DNA of 64,000 bases from Atopsyche davidsoni (GCA_022113835.1 JAILWY010000005.1:1692501-1756500), one strand, 5' to 3'. Positions 1-9,310 are shown, counted from the first letter of the stretch. Notes: generated by a model from the sequence alone, not told the origin. Translations and numbers: made by a program.

Positions 1-63
1 AAACCGGTCACTAATAAAAACGAAAATGTGGAAAATCACTCAAGTATTTTATTCAAAAATATT
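1..63 (+). repeat. 63-base repeat arm, Penelope-like (partial at window edge)
   Basis: The window opens inside a repeat beginning AAACCGGTCACTAATAAAAA. The same sequence recurs at 1106-1168 in this orientation and at 1011-1073 inverted, with one base difference in this copy (G at the A-run near base 22). The GAAACCGGTC-type junction is the 3' part of hammerhead ribozymes found in Penelope-like retroelements. The upstream part of this copy is outside the window, so its core cannot be checked. Confidence 0.6.
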
Positions 64-1010
64 ATAAATGATATTAAAATAACTCGTATACTTATAAACA
101 ACTTACCATATAAGCAAAAACAAATATTAACGTTTTAATATCAAGCAAGTTTAGTTGATAAGGTTTCCTTTATATGGGTTTTATAATAAAATATACAAAT
201 TTTAAAAAGTGTCTAGACAAATAAATATTAAATTTTTCTTGTTTTTTTATAATTTCATCAGTATGCGTAATGATTTTTCCAAGAATATATATAAATGTGT
301 ACTATCCAATCACTACAATTTAACAATGTAAGATCAAATACTTGCAGTAAGAAAAATAGCATTGATCAACCTTTTCAACGAAGTATCTGGTCGATGGTTC
401 TGGTTTTTGATGAGTGGTTTTGTTTCGATCAATTGCTTTCGACGAATTTTCCTCGATCCGCAAATTCGATGGGTCTTTGTAGAGTCGGTAACGAGGTAGT
501 TAATTTAGGTCGACGTGGACTACACACTCAGAAGCGGTGCACCACGCAGGTATACATTTTATTATTTTGTGCGTTTAATTGATTGATTTATCGTGAGAAG
601 TGCTAGATAAACCTTCATATAGAATTTTCACAAGTCTTGCCTAATCAGGGCCCGCGGCTGTGGGAAAGTTGTAATTATTTTGTTCCGAGAACAATTTATA
701 GTATTTGTTGAAAGCAAATTGTACATTCTATAAAATCGTAACTGTAAAGCAAATTATCTGTGAAAGTATTATTTAACACGGATGATTTATAAATATTTGT
801 AACATACTCAAGCTTTATGATCAATTTGTTTTATTCTTACACAATCACTTGTGAGACGAAAAATAAAAAAGGATTAATTATTTGATAAATATTTATTATA
901 AGAAATAAGAAGTGCTATGTTTTAATATAAGAAAACATTTATTTACAGGAATTATTATTAAATATATCCGCATATATTGGCAACATGAATTTACTGTGAT
1001 ATGCATATGC
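64..1010. other. AT-rich spacer between repeat arms, no gene recognised
   Basis: The stretch lies between a direct pair of the 63-base repeat (1-63 and 1106-1168), so it may be the interior of one repeat unit. A 95-codon ORF at 295-582 (plus) covers a less AT-rich part near 360-560, but I recognise no domain in it. It is too short and lacks context to call as a gene. Confidence 0.4.
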
Positions 1011-1168
1011 ATATTTTTGAATAAAATACTTGAGTGATTTTCCACATTTTTGTTTTTATTAGTGACCGGTTTCGCCAACCTTTCACGTTGGCATTATCAA
1101 ACAGAGAAACCGGTCACTAATAAAAACAAAAATGTGGAAAATCACTCAAGTATTTTATTCAAAAATAT
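1011..1168. repeat. Perfect 63-bp inverted repeat around a 32-base spacer
   Basis: Bases 1011-1073 and 1106-1168 are exact reverse complements by eye over 63 bp. The spacer 1074-1105 contains its own stem, GCCAAC and GTTGGC around a 7-base loop. Read on the minus strand, the junction resembles a hammerhead ribozyme of a Penelope-like element. Head-to-head copies of the terminal repeats are known for that class. No reverse transcriptase or GIY-YIG sequence is visible nearby, so the class assignment rests on the junction only. Confidence 0.75.
1062..1102 (-). ncRNA. Hammerhead-ribozyme-like motif (degenerate)
   Basis: On the minus strand the order is TTGATAA, then a 6-bp stem (GCCAAC/GTTGGC, loop GTGAAAG), then GAAACCGGTC. 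This is the arrangement of a type I hammerhead: CUGAUGA box, helix II, GAAA box, short helix III and a cleavage-site UH. The first box is changed from CTGATGA to TTGATAA, so this copy is probably inactive. Chance similarity is not excluded. Confidence 0.35.
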
Positions 1169-1500
1169 TAAAATGGAATTCCACCAAGTACTCTCTGTCA
1201 AAAATATTGAATTTCTCATAAGCATATGCATGAGATAAATGGTCCTCGATAGAAAAAATTTTTTTTAGGGGCACAGACACATTCCAATCCAAACTTGTAG
1301 TTGTCACATTAGTTCTTTCGATCACCTTGACCATATAACAAAGCAATAATTTAAATAATTATATGCATATTTGAAACCTGTGAATATCTTATAAAATAAC
1401 AAAAATATATTTTTTTTAGATGTATAAAAGTAATTTTACAAGTAAATTTTAATAATGTTAAGTTTGAAGTAATTTTGAAACTAATAAGAAGTAAAAAATC
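1169..1500. other. AT-rich sequence upstream of the LTR element, nothing recognised
   Basis: No ORF, repeat or regulatory signal stands out. The last four bases, AATC at 1497-1500, form the left target duplication of the LTR element. Confidence 0.4.
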
Positions 1501-2008
1501 TGTTATGTGCCTCGTCTCGGGACGTCACTAGCTTGACATGTGATTCGTCCCGCGGATGCACAATATTTGAAGGACTCTCGTTCAACGTCGATAAATGATA
1601 GACTTTCAATTGACAATTATTGTAGATTTATTCACACCGACAGACAGACAGCGTCTCGTTCGGTGGTCAGGCGAGTTATGTTCTAGCTTTCTAAGTACAT
1701 TGGTATATATTGACATATTACAACAATAGGATCGAAGTCCTGCACCGAAACAAACATATGGACATACAACAATGGACGCAGCCATTGGGGCCATTAAGAG
1801 AATGCGTAGAAAAAGGATTGTTTTAAAAGATGCAACAACATTTGAACTTAAATTACATATCGTAAAATAAAGCTATTTAAGTAAAGTTAATTGTTATAGG
1901 GAAGAGGAGCGAAGTCCACTTCCTTTATGAATGTTCATTTGTAAGGAACAAAGACATTTATTAAAAGAATAGAAGATTTATTGGCGTGCTGTAAGTTGTC
2001 ACATAACA
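1501..2008 (-). repeat. 3' LTR of the gypsy-type element
   Basis: This 508-bp terminal repeat looks identical to 5026-5533 and has a 9-bp terminal inverted repeat (TGTTATGTG/CACATAACA). On the minus strand an AATAAA hexamer at 1632-1627 is a candidate polyadenylation signal, and a TATATA near 1711-1705 is a candidate promoter box upstream of it. A 62-codon reading frame at 1606-1794 is present in both LTRs simply because they are copies and is not taken as a gene. Confidence 0.95.
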
Positions 2009-2019
2009 CCTCCCTTCTC
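2009..2019 (-). promoter_or_regulatory. Polypurine tract (plus-strand primer)
   Basis: Directly next to the 3' LTR the minus strand reads GAGAAGGGAGG, followed by TGTTATGTG. A purine run abutting the 3' LTR is the expected primer for second-strand DNA synthesis. It fixes the element's orientation as minus. Confidence 0.85.
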
Positions 2020-2102
2020 AGATTAAAGATAGTACATTTTGATTTACTATCTTATATAAGAAAAATATTTTTTTATAAAAGTTTTAGAGTTTAAGTTAAT
2101 TT

Positions 2103-2275
2103 ATAATTTATACATTTATAAGTTCACAGAGTTAGAAATTTTTTTTAAATTCTTATACATTTTTATAAGTTCAGATGATTTTTATACATTTATAAGTTTA
2201 AAGAGTTAGAAATTTTTTTTTTAAATTCTTATACATTTTTATAAGTTCAGATGATTTTTATACAGTTATAAGTTT
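2103..2275. repeat. Tandem repeat, 74-bp period, in the element's 3' non-coding region
   Basis: The motif GAGTTAGAAATT recurs at 2129 and 2203, with flanking TTATACATTT-TATAAGTT blocks repeated in the same order. That gives about 2.2 copies of a 74-bp unit. It lies between the decayed integrase tail and the polypurine tract. Confidence 0.8.
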
Positions 2276-2333
2276 TTGATTCTATATAATTCAAAATTTA
2301 ATGATTCATAGTGATTTAACATTAAAATGTTAC

Positions 2334-2507
2334 TTAATTAATGGCTTTCTTCAAGCGATTTACATGAACTTTGATTTTTTTATTTTTGATTAGGATTGTG
2401 TGATTAACAGGAGAATTAATTTCAATTATTTTATAGGGTCCTGTATAGTTTGGAGTGAGTTTTTTCGACTGGTGTGATTTAGTGTATGTTTTATTTTGTA
2501 AATTGAT
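2334..2507 (-). pseudogene. Integrase C-terminal (GPY module) remnant, in frame with the main ORF
   Basis: After the TAA at 2510-2508 the same reading frame continues for 57 codons to another TAA at 2336-2334. It contains KLTPNYTGPYKIIEI and ends VHVNRLKKAIN. This matches the GPY/F module and the terminal arginine-leucine-lysine motif at the end of gypsy integrases. The zinc-binding and catalytic parts of integrase are absent. Only one stop codon separates this tail from the 704-codon ORF, so it was probably once continuous with it. Confidence 0.75.
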
Positions 2508-4622
2508 TTAAGTTATTGGAGTATGATAATCTTTAGATGTTGAGTATAAAATGTCTTTTATCTCTGATTTTGTATTTTTAAGTTTTTTATAATTATCGAT
2601 TATAATTTTGATATCTTTCGCAATCCCTTGCGACATTTCTTTGTCATTGGAAATAGTGTGACATATATTATCTTTTCTTTTCAAAAGATTTTGATTAACT
2701 TCCTGGATATTGGAATTATTTTTATTTGTGTATTGAGATTTTGTAAAATCGTTGTATGAATTTTTAATTGACTTTGATTTGAAATTGAGTATTTTTGGAT
2801 AGTTTGCGTCAACGTTCGCGTTTAACTTTCCTGGTTTGTAAATGATTTCGTAATCGAACTTTTCGAGTTTTTGTTTCCATTTTACTAATCTCAAGCCTGG
2901 ATTTTTTACATTATGATTCGTAATGTATTTGAATTTTACACCATATAAGTATGGTCGAAAATGCTTAACTGCCCAAACGTTGGCAAGTAAATTACGTTCG
3001 ATTGTTAAATAATTTAATTTAACTTTGTCGAGTGTTTTAGATGCAAAAGATTTTGGTAAATCTTTAAATGGAGCCGAGAAATCAGTTTTATCTCTGTCTC
3101 TGGGATCTAGTTCCGTTTTATGTATTTCCGGATACTTATAAGATTTTGTGAATATTGGAATTTTAGATATAGTATTTATCTTATGAGATATCGATTTTGT
3201 CATCGAAGGACGATCACCCTCGCGGTGACGATGATTTGTACGAATAGATAGTCGCAACAACTCCTCTCGCTGGGAGTTTGGCGATTTTTGAATATGAAAG
3301 ATCCGTTTTACTGGAATTTTAGATTTAAATGATTTTGAAAAATTCCGAGACACATTTTCGCGAATGGCTCTGGAATCATTAGTATTATTAGAATCTAGTT
3401 TTTGCGATTCCTTCTCGATGAATGGTTCTAAAGTAAGATTAATTTCACGAGTGACGACAGGTTTTTCGGTCGTATTGAGAATTGTTGTGATAGGTTTTGA
3501 TTTGTGATTAACGTTTGTTATTGATTCACATATATATACGCCTTCTGAAATATTTACGTCTGGTACAATTCCAAATCCTATTTCTGGATTTTGGACATTA
3601 ATTTCAACAGTAGTTTCCGATCTCGGTTTAATTAGGAAAGAATTGTTTTCATCCGATTTTATTTCTTGATAGAACGGAATTTGTTTGTTAAAAACTGTAA
3701 GTAACATAGTTCCATAGTTGATTTCGGATTTTGTGCGGTTTAGAAAATCGTTTCCGAGTATTCCGTCAAATGTTAAATTTGAAGAATCTTTAGGAATGAC
3801 ATGAAATATTTGATTGTATTTAATTCCTTGAAATCTTAATTCAATGACAGTAATTCCGATACTTTTAATTGGATCTGTGCTATTATTAATACCGTTTATT
3901 GTGATAACATGATTTTTATTGATAAGAGTATCTCCATGTAATGAAGTTACTTTGATAAGCGATATATTTGCACTAGAGACTAAATTAAGTTTAAATTCGT
4001 CATTATATCTGGCATTTGGACTACAGATTTGAGTATAGGTGTTGGACGATTTTATCGATAAGATTGTGCCGTTTGTGCGGGAGTTTAAAAAATGCGTTGT
4101 TTTATCGAAAGGATACGAGTTAGGATGATTTGTTGAACGATTTTGATTCGAATTATAATTTCGATTAGAGTTATAATTTTGATTTGAATTATTATTATTT
4201 CGATTTAACTCGTAGTTTTTATTCGAGTTTGACACATAATTTTGATTTCGATGATTTGGATTCGAGTTATAATTTTTATTTAACCCGTAGTTTTGATTTC
4301 GATTCAAAACATGATTTTGATTTGGATTATTATTTCGATTTATCGCGTAATTTTTATTCGAGTTTGACACATAATTTTGATTTCGATGATTTGGATTCGA
4401 GTTATAATTTTTATTTAACACGTAGTTTTGATTTCGATTCAAAACATGATTTTGATTTGGATTATTATTTCGATTTATCGCGTAGTTTTGATTTCGATTA
4501 TTATTATATTGTCGTTTATGACAATCATTGATTACATGTCCGATATTTTTGCAGTAAGAACATGACTTTATATTTTGAGTATTTGAATTCGTATTTAATT
4601 GATAAATATTTTCTGGATTCAT
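2508..4622 (-). CDS. Fused Gag-Pol derivative: zinc knuckle, protease-like and RNase H regions (704 aa)
   Basis: Residues 21-34 are a CCHC zinc knuckle (C-x2-C-x4-H-x4-C), the nucleocapsid end of Gag. Residues about 39-165 are Asn-rich and repeated. Residues about 187-310 resemble a retropepsin, with the C-terminal signature ILGNDFL at 288-294. The place where the catalytic D-T/S-G is expected reads LVSSANISLI (214-223), so the active-site Asp appears lost. Residues about 521-612 match the C-terminal half of gypsy RNase H (WAVKHFRPYLYG and YEIIYKPGKLN). The expected ADALSR-type end reads VDANYP. No reverse transcriptase YxDD motif occurs. I chose the first Met because it lies just before the knuckle; no upstream in-frame capsid is seen. 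The ORF is open for 2.1 kb although its enzymes look dead. It may serve as an RNA-binding protein or be a passive deletion derivative. Confidence 0.85.
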   Translation of the reverse strand: MNPENIYQLNTNSNTQNIKSCSYCKNIGHVINDCHKRQYNNNRNQNYAINRNNNPNQNHVLNRNQNYVLNKNYNSNPNHRNQNYVSNSNKNYAINRNNNPNQNHVLNRNQNYGLNKNYNSNPNHRNQNYVSNSNKNYELNRNNNNSNQNYNSNRNYNSNQNRSTNHPNSYPFDKTTHFLNSRTNGTILSIKSSNTYTQICSPNARYNDEFKLNLVSSANISLIKVTSLHGDTLINKNHVITINGINNSTDPIKSIGITVIELRFQGIKYNQIFHVIPKDSSNLTFDGILGNDFLNRTKSEINYGTMLLTVFNKQIPFYQEIKSDENNSFLIKPRSETTVEINVQNPEIGFGIVPDVNISEGVYICESITNVNHKSKPITTILNTTEKPVVTREINLTLEPFIEKESQKLDSNNTNDSRAIRENVSRNFSKSFKSKIPVKRIFHIQKSPNSQREELLRLSIRTNHRHREGDRPSMTKSISHKINTISKIPIFTKSYKYPEIHKTELDPRDRDKTDFSAPFKDLPKSFASKTLDKVKLNYLTIERNLLANVWAVKHFRPYLYGVKFKYITNHNVKNPGLRLVKWKQKLEKFDYEIIYKPGKLNANVDANYPKILNFKSKSIKNSYNDFTKSQYTNKNNSNIQEVNQNLLKRKDNICHTISNDKEMSQGIAKDIKIIIDNYKKLKNTKSEIKDILYSTSKDYHTPIT
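4215..4484 (-). repeat. Two 135-bp tandem units encoding an Asn-rich 45-residue repeat
   Basis: Residues 47-91 and 92-136 of the fused ORF are nearly identical 45-residue units, each beginning YAINRNNNPNQN; they differ at V68 versus G113. A third, diverged block follows at 137-165. The units sit next to the zinc knuckle, so they enlarge the nucleic-acid-binding part of the protein. Confidence 0.9.
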
Positions 4623-5018
4623 TTTGACGACAATTTATGTCATGATTGAATTTGTAAGTGAAAAAAAATGATAATTATATATAAATAGTGATAACTCACA
4701 TGAAAATTTTATAATTGTAGTTTTGAAAGCTCCTTGAAAACTTGACGCAGCTTCTGGCCCGTCGGAAGTTTTCTTGGATGTTATCAGACGATGAGATGAG
4801 ATGAATCTTGAATTTCTGACGACAGCAGCAGCTTGGCTCGTCCAGATGAATCAGCGATTCGTGTCCGTTTTGAGAAGATCTTGAAGAGGTGCGTCGACAG
4901 CGGCTGGTTTGAATCCGGCTGCTTTTTCGTCCTGTTCTCTTCAGCGATTGACTTCTCTGGATCCGTCTCTTTCAATAACAGTCCGTTATTAAAGAGAAAA
5001 TCCCACTTCTCTGACACC
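4623..5018 (-). other. Leader between primer-binding site and ORF start
   Basis: About 400 bp where Gag matrix and capsid would normally begin. A 116-codon frame (5134-4784) overlaps the LTR and leader but resembles no Gag domain that I know. The region may carry the packaging signal, as leaders of LTR elements usually do; that is inference. Confidence 0.5.
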
Positions 5019-5019
5019 A
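5002..5019 (-). promoter_or_regulatory. Primer-binding site, tRNA-Leu type
   Basis: Six bases inside the 5' LTR the minus strand reads TGGTGTCAGAGAAGTGGG. Its first ten bases, TGGTGTCAGA, complement the 3' end of tRNA-Leu, a known primer class. The match continues after a two-base insertion (GTCAGA-GA-AGTGGG), so pairing beyond ten bases is imperfect. Confidence 0.7.
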
Positions 5020-5025
5020 AAATTA

Positions 5026-5533
5026 TGTTATGTGCCTCGTCTCGGGACGTCACTAGCTTGACATGTGATTCGTCCCGCGGATGCACAATATTTGAAGGAC
5101 TCTCGTTCAACGTCGATAAATGATAGACTTTCAATTGACAATTATTGTAGATTTATTCACACCGACAGACAGACAGCGTCTCGTTCGGTGGTCAGGCGAG
5201 TTATGTTCTAGCTTTCTAAGTACATTGGTATATATTGACATATTACAACAATAGGATCGAAGTCCTGCACCGAAACAAACATATGGACATACAACAATGG
5301 ACGCAGCCATTGGGGCCATTAAGAGAATGCGTAGAAAAAGGATTGTTTTAAAAGATGCAACAACATTTGAACTTAAATTACATATCGTAAAATAAAGCTA
5401 TTTAAGTAAAGTTAATTGTTATAGGGAAGAGGAGCGAAGTCCACTTCCTTTATGAATGTTCATTTGTAAGGAACAAAGACATTTATTAAAAGAATAGAAG
5501 ATTTATTGGCGTGCTGTAAGTTGTCACATAACA
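5026..5533 (-). repeat. 5' LTR of the gypsy-type element
   Basis: Same 508-bp sequence as 1501-2008, with no difference found by eye. The right target duplication AATC follows at 5534-5537. As the 5' LTR it should carry the promoter and transcription start on the minus strand. Confidence 0.95.
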
Positions 5534-8333
5534 AATCTGTTAAATTTTACTCGACGCTTCATTAAAAAATATAGTTTCATGACTGTTCACGAAAAAAGTA
5601 CGAAAATAATAATTTTATTTTTATTATTATTACTAATAAATCGTTATAAATATTTATTTAAGAGGTGGTCCTAATAATAAATGGATGGTCAGTTGTTCTT
5701 AAATTCCCGTATAAAAACGACTCTGAAACAATAAAAATCAAAATAAACTTCAAAAGCATGACGCTTTTAGCATGTACTAAACGCACTAAAATGCATACAA
5801 TCCTTAGAATTTTTCCCCGCCTATCTCGGAAGCGCATCTTAATTCCGTGCTTCCTATTAAGTCCGCGCCGTTGACAATGGGTGGGTTTCTACTCACGAAA
5901 CGTCGGCGGTGTTGAAACTCAGGGATATTATTTTTTTTTTATAAAAAAAACCTGATAGGACCTGCGATAGCTTCCACAGGAATGGGTGGGCCGTGACGTT
6001 GTCCCCGCCAGGGTTAAATCGTGTATTCGTTAATTTAAATGTAACTTGATCAAATATCACCAATAATTTTTTTTATTAAATACCTACATTTTAAACATAA
6101 CTTCAGAGATTCATTATTGTTAATTTTGAATCTGTTTGGCATTAAATTTTATATAAAATAAGCATGGTCTTTTGAATATTTGAAGTTGGTTTAAATGAAA
6201 TACGAACTATAAAGAGCATATGTATCTGCATTAGTGATTGATTTTAAGTCACTGAAATTGCAGATTTATAGATGTGGATTCGTCCTGAAAGGGCCTGTGA
6301 GGTTGCGAGTTCACAATAAGTTTTATGAATATGAAAGTCTCCTACAGTCCAGCCCTGTGTAAGCAGATATGCCGGGAGCCCAAAAAGAGTCCTTCGGTTT
6401 TGTTTTAATGAAGTGAATTGCTGCTAATAGCTTGCCCGTAGATCCTTATTCTGTTTATCTTGAGTCCTGGGCAGATGATGTCCTGGCGTGGGTTTTATGG
6501 GGCTCGGAGATGCCGGCATGCATGTGAGGCTGACGACCTGATGATGGATATGATATCAACGGAGTTATTTGAACGTTTGTGTTTATTAGCTTGATGCGGC
6601 ACGAAATTTTCATTAGCATAATTTTAACATCTGTTAGATAAACTTTGACTGACAAATGCACAGCCATGAATTATTCTCTATAAATATACGGAATTATTCA
6701 TGTCTGTATTTGATAAGCATAACCAATTACAGAAGCTTTCAAATTATACGTGCTTTTTTTCATATTCATACCTTGATATTTACAACAACAAAAAATGTAT
6801 GTAAAAAAATAAAATAACCATTTTTGAAATAATACGAATTTCTTAACATGAATTGATAAGAATAAAAATATAAAAATAGTCTTGTTAATCATATATTAAT
6901 CGATTATGTGAAATTTTTTTTTTAACATATATCAACACTGTTAGATGCAAAATTGATACCTGTCTTGTTGCCACAGCGTGTTTTTAAATGTTATATGCGC
7001 CATCCGGGTTAGGATAATTCCTAAAGGTTATAATCAGGATCAAAGTTATTCACTTTAAATAGTACAAAATTACGAGCCCTTCCTATTTCATAATTAAATT
7101 ACCTATTAACAACTCAGCATTGTTTCAAACCACATAATTAAACGTATTTTCAACAGTATAATCACACGGTACCACGCGACTACCAAAATAACAATAAAAA
7201 ACACAGCATATGGTAGAAGAACCCAAGTATCTTGGCATTTATTCCGTTTCCTATAATTTCATAATATAAAAAAACCTGACGTTAACATTTCATGATATCC
7301 TAAAGAAGGATATAATTACACGTCTCGGGGAGTTCAACACACACAACGTATTATTATTGAATTTTACTTTTTATAGTGGTGAAAGCATCGTTGCATGCTC
7401 GTTGAATTTTTATTCTGTAAGTTTTTGCACCCTTAGAGCTTTTTCAAAGAATAACCATCGCCCTGGGGGCAAAAAGCTCTCTGCCTTCGTCCCTATCTAA
7501 ATTAAATTATGTTACTTGATAATTTCTTGCGTTTCGGGTAAAAAACTTTCGTCCAAACTCAAGGGGAGGAATTCGAGTTCGCTTCACAGACAGACTGTAG
7601 ATTTTTTGATATTATTTCATATCATTTTGATGACAAAGGAAGACCTGGGAATAAAGTTTTAATTTGGAGTGGAAAGGTTATTAAGATTCTGTGCTTTTAA
7701 TTAATTTCCGTCGTTTAAAAGTTTTTTGTTTTTAAATTTTATGGTTTGCTGAGCTTCTGGAAATCTCGTAAAAGCTGGCGTGGTATTTTTATTAAATCAA
7801 AAGTGATGCTTTGGGTGAAATGAAAAAGAAAAATACTAAGGGAGCTTTTACTATGAAATCTGCCATTGTCAAGTAATTTTAGAGTGAACATTTTGTTTTT
7901 ATGCTAATTTATTTTTCTCGTCGTTAAAAATGAAATGCAAAGCATAACGCATTAATTAACAATTTCTTTAAATTTTTTTAGGTACATTAAACTTAAAGTA
8001 AAAAGATTTATAAGCAATAGCACCGTTGAAAGTTTTTGGGAAAAAACGGACTCGGATTTATACATAACATATTATAAACTATTTTTTTTATAAGTAAAGA
8101 AATCATTTTTAGCCTTTTTATCATATTAGTTCTCCAAAATTTAAATTTTGTCTGTATTGAAATTATTTTGCAGTTTTTCTGACTAACCTTTTACTGCACA
8201 AGTTAAACATTTTCTATGATATCTTCAACCACACGGTGTGATATCTGCTAAGCAGTAAATAAATCACAAATTCTTAATTGATAGCTGAATCTGTGTTTCA
8301 GAGACACACAGATCATTGTATAAAACACTCAAC
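5534..8333. other. AT-rich intergenic or intronic sequence, no gene recognised
   Basis: Short ORFs of 60-70 codons (5665-5874, 6455-6667, 6698-6892) show no domain. A moderately GC-rich patch near 5840-6010 and smaller ones near 6250-6560 and 7430-7500 have no clear reading frame. I see no transposon ends here. Confidence 0.35.
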
Positions 8334-8686
8334 ATTATTGATAACGATAAAGTACATTTTTTTAAATATCAAAAATTGATTAAAGAAACTCTTAAAAAAT
8401 TATCATCGTGATTGGTGTGGGATTTGAACCCACATCCCTAAGTTTACATGGCCGGTGCATTACCAATTATACCAACGAATCACTTGTACTAAGCAAGAAT
8501 TTTTTACAATCATACATTATAAATGAAACAACGTACTTATTATGCCAATTAAATATTGGTAAAATAGGTAATACACCGGCCAAGAGATTCTTTAATAAAT
8601 TTTCAACATTTGAAAAAATGTGCTTAATCATTATCAATCAATTACACCTGTATAGGCAAAATCATACAAAATCATCAATAATATAC
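8334..8686 (-). repeat. tRNA-bearing foldback repeat, copy A
   Basis: The left end begins ATTGATAACGATAAAG and the right part (about 8581-8640) is its reverse complement, so the copy folds back. It carries a full 73-nt tRNA-like sequence on the minus strand (8409-8481). A second D-arm fragment of the same sequence lies on the plus strand near 8566-8582. The right flank ends CAATAATATA, the shared outer end of the family, here lacking the GTGAGACGGTCTTCAC hairpin seen in copies D and E. Confidence 0.75.
8409..8481 (-). tRNA. tRNA-Thr(TGT)-like sequence in repeat copy A, probably a pseudogene
   Basis: The 73 nt fold as a cloverleaf: acceptor GATTCGT against ACCAATC with two bad positions, D-stem GTAT/ATGC with a GG-containing loop, anticodon loop CATGTAA (TGT), 5-base variable region, T-arm GTGGG-TTCAAAT-CCCAC and discriminator A. 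Position 33 is A rather than the near-universal T and the anticodon stem has mismatches, so function is doubtful. Box B (GGTTCAAATCC) is intact, so RNA polymerase III transcription is possible. Confidence 0.45.
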
Positions 8687-9003
8687 TTATAATTATTTTA
8701 ATTTAAAAACGTTGATTTCTGTATTTGATCCAGCAATTATCAATAAGAATAAAATTTACTATACGCATTTGAATAATGCCTCAATTTCGAAGGCTTTTCG
8801 CTCCCCTCCTTAAAAAGCACTGTGCTGATGGTCGTGTCTGCGGGGGCCATCATCATGATCAGCAACCTCCGGCGGTCTGGGCACGCGGTGCATGATTATT
8901 TAATACCAAACCATCCCCGGGGCGGCGCCAATCACCGGCCGGCTTTGACCGCTCGAGCGTGCCGCGTCCGATCCGACCCTGCCCGCCGAATATCGGAGTA
9001 TCG
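8687..9003. other. Spacer with GC-rich island (from about 8,800)
   Basis: From about 8810 to 9060 the sequence is clearly GC-richer than its surroundings. A 66-codon ORF at 8822-9022 has no recognisable domain and I do not call it a gene. Confidence 0.3.
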
Positions 9004-9310
9004 GAGCCTCGCGCTGAGGTGAGCAGCCTCCCCGCGCTCTGGAACTGTGATCTCGTGAACTTAGTTTAGAATACGGGTTGTTCTGCTATACACGATATGC
9101 CCGAATATTCTGAAGCGCGTGTTTATGAACCAAACGACATACAACGGGGTATTCGAGCCTCGTAGGCTCCCCACGCGCTGGACTGTGAATCCGTGAGGTA
9201 AGCTTAGATTCAATGCATCCCACGGTGAGTTTAGCAGGTGAGTCGTTTTTTGAAGCAACACAACCCTAAGAAATGATATACCTTACACGAGAATATTCTG
9301 AACGACATGC
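9004..9310. repeat. Diverged tandem duplication, about 151-bp period
   Basis: GAGCCTCG occurs at 9004 and 9155. It is followed in both by related blocks (CTCCCCGCGCTCTGGAACTG against CTCCCCACGCGCTGGACTG; GAATATTCTGAAGCG against GAATATTCTGAACGA). The two units have diverged with small indels. I recognise no repeat family. Confidence 0.6.

Larger units (their letters stand above)
1501..5533 (-). mobile_element. Young non-autonomous Ty3/gypsy LTR retrotransposon (4,033 bp)
   Basis: The element is bounded by two 508-bp direct LTRs (1501-2008 and 5026-5533), each starting TGTTATGTG and ending CACATAACA. A 4-bp target duplication AATC lies at 1497-1500 and 5534-5537. It is transcribed on the minus strand: 5' LTR at the right, then a primer-binding site at 5019, leader, one long ORF (4622-2508), a decayed integrase tail (2507-2334), a polypurine tract (2019-2009) and the 3' LTR. 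RNase H and protease-like similarity place it in Ty3/gypsy. Capsid, reverse transcriptase and the integrase catalytic core are missing, so it must be mobilised in trans. The two LTRs look identical by eye, which implies a recent insertion. Confidence 0.93.

Noticed and set aside
295..582. 95-codon plus ORF between repeat arms
   Set aside because: No recognisable domain or splice context; kept only as a note in the spacer entry.
1606..1794. 62-codon minus ORF, repeated exactly at 5131-5319
   Set aside because: Identical only because both copies lie in the duplicated LTRs; no domain.
4184..4531. 115-codon plus-strand ORF rich in Asp, Phe and Tyr
   Set aside because: It is the antisense shadow of the Asn-rich repeats in the minus-strand retrotransposon ORF.
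4784..5134. 116-codon minus ORF as a possible Gag
   Set aside because: It starts inside the LTR and covers the leader and primer-binding site; no Gag similarity.
8408..8692. 94-codon ORF
   Set aside because: It is antisense to the tRNA-like sequence and repeat copy A.
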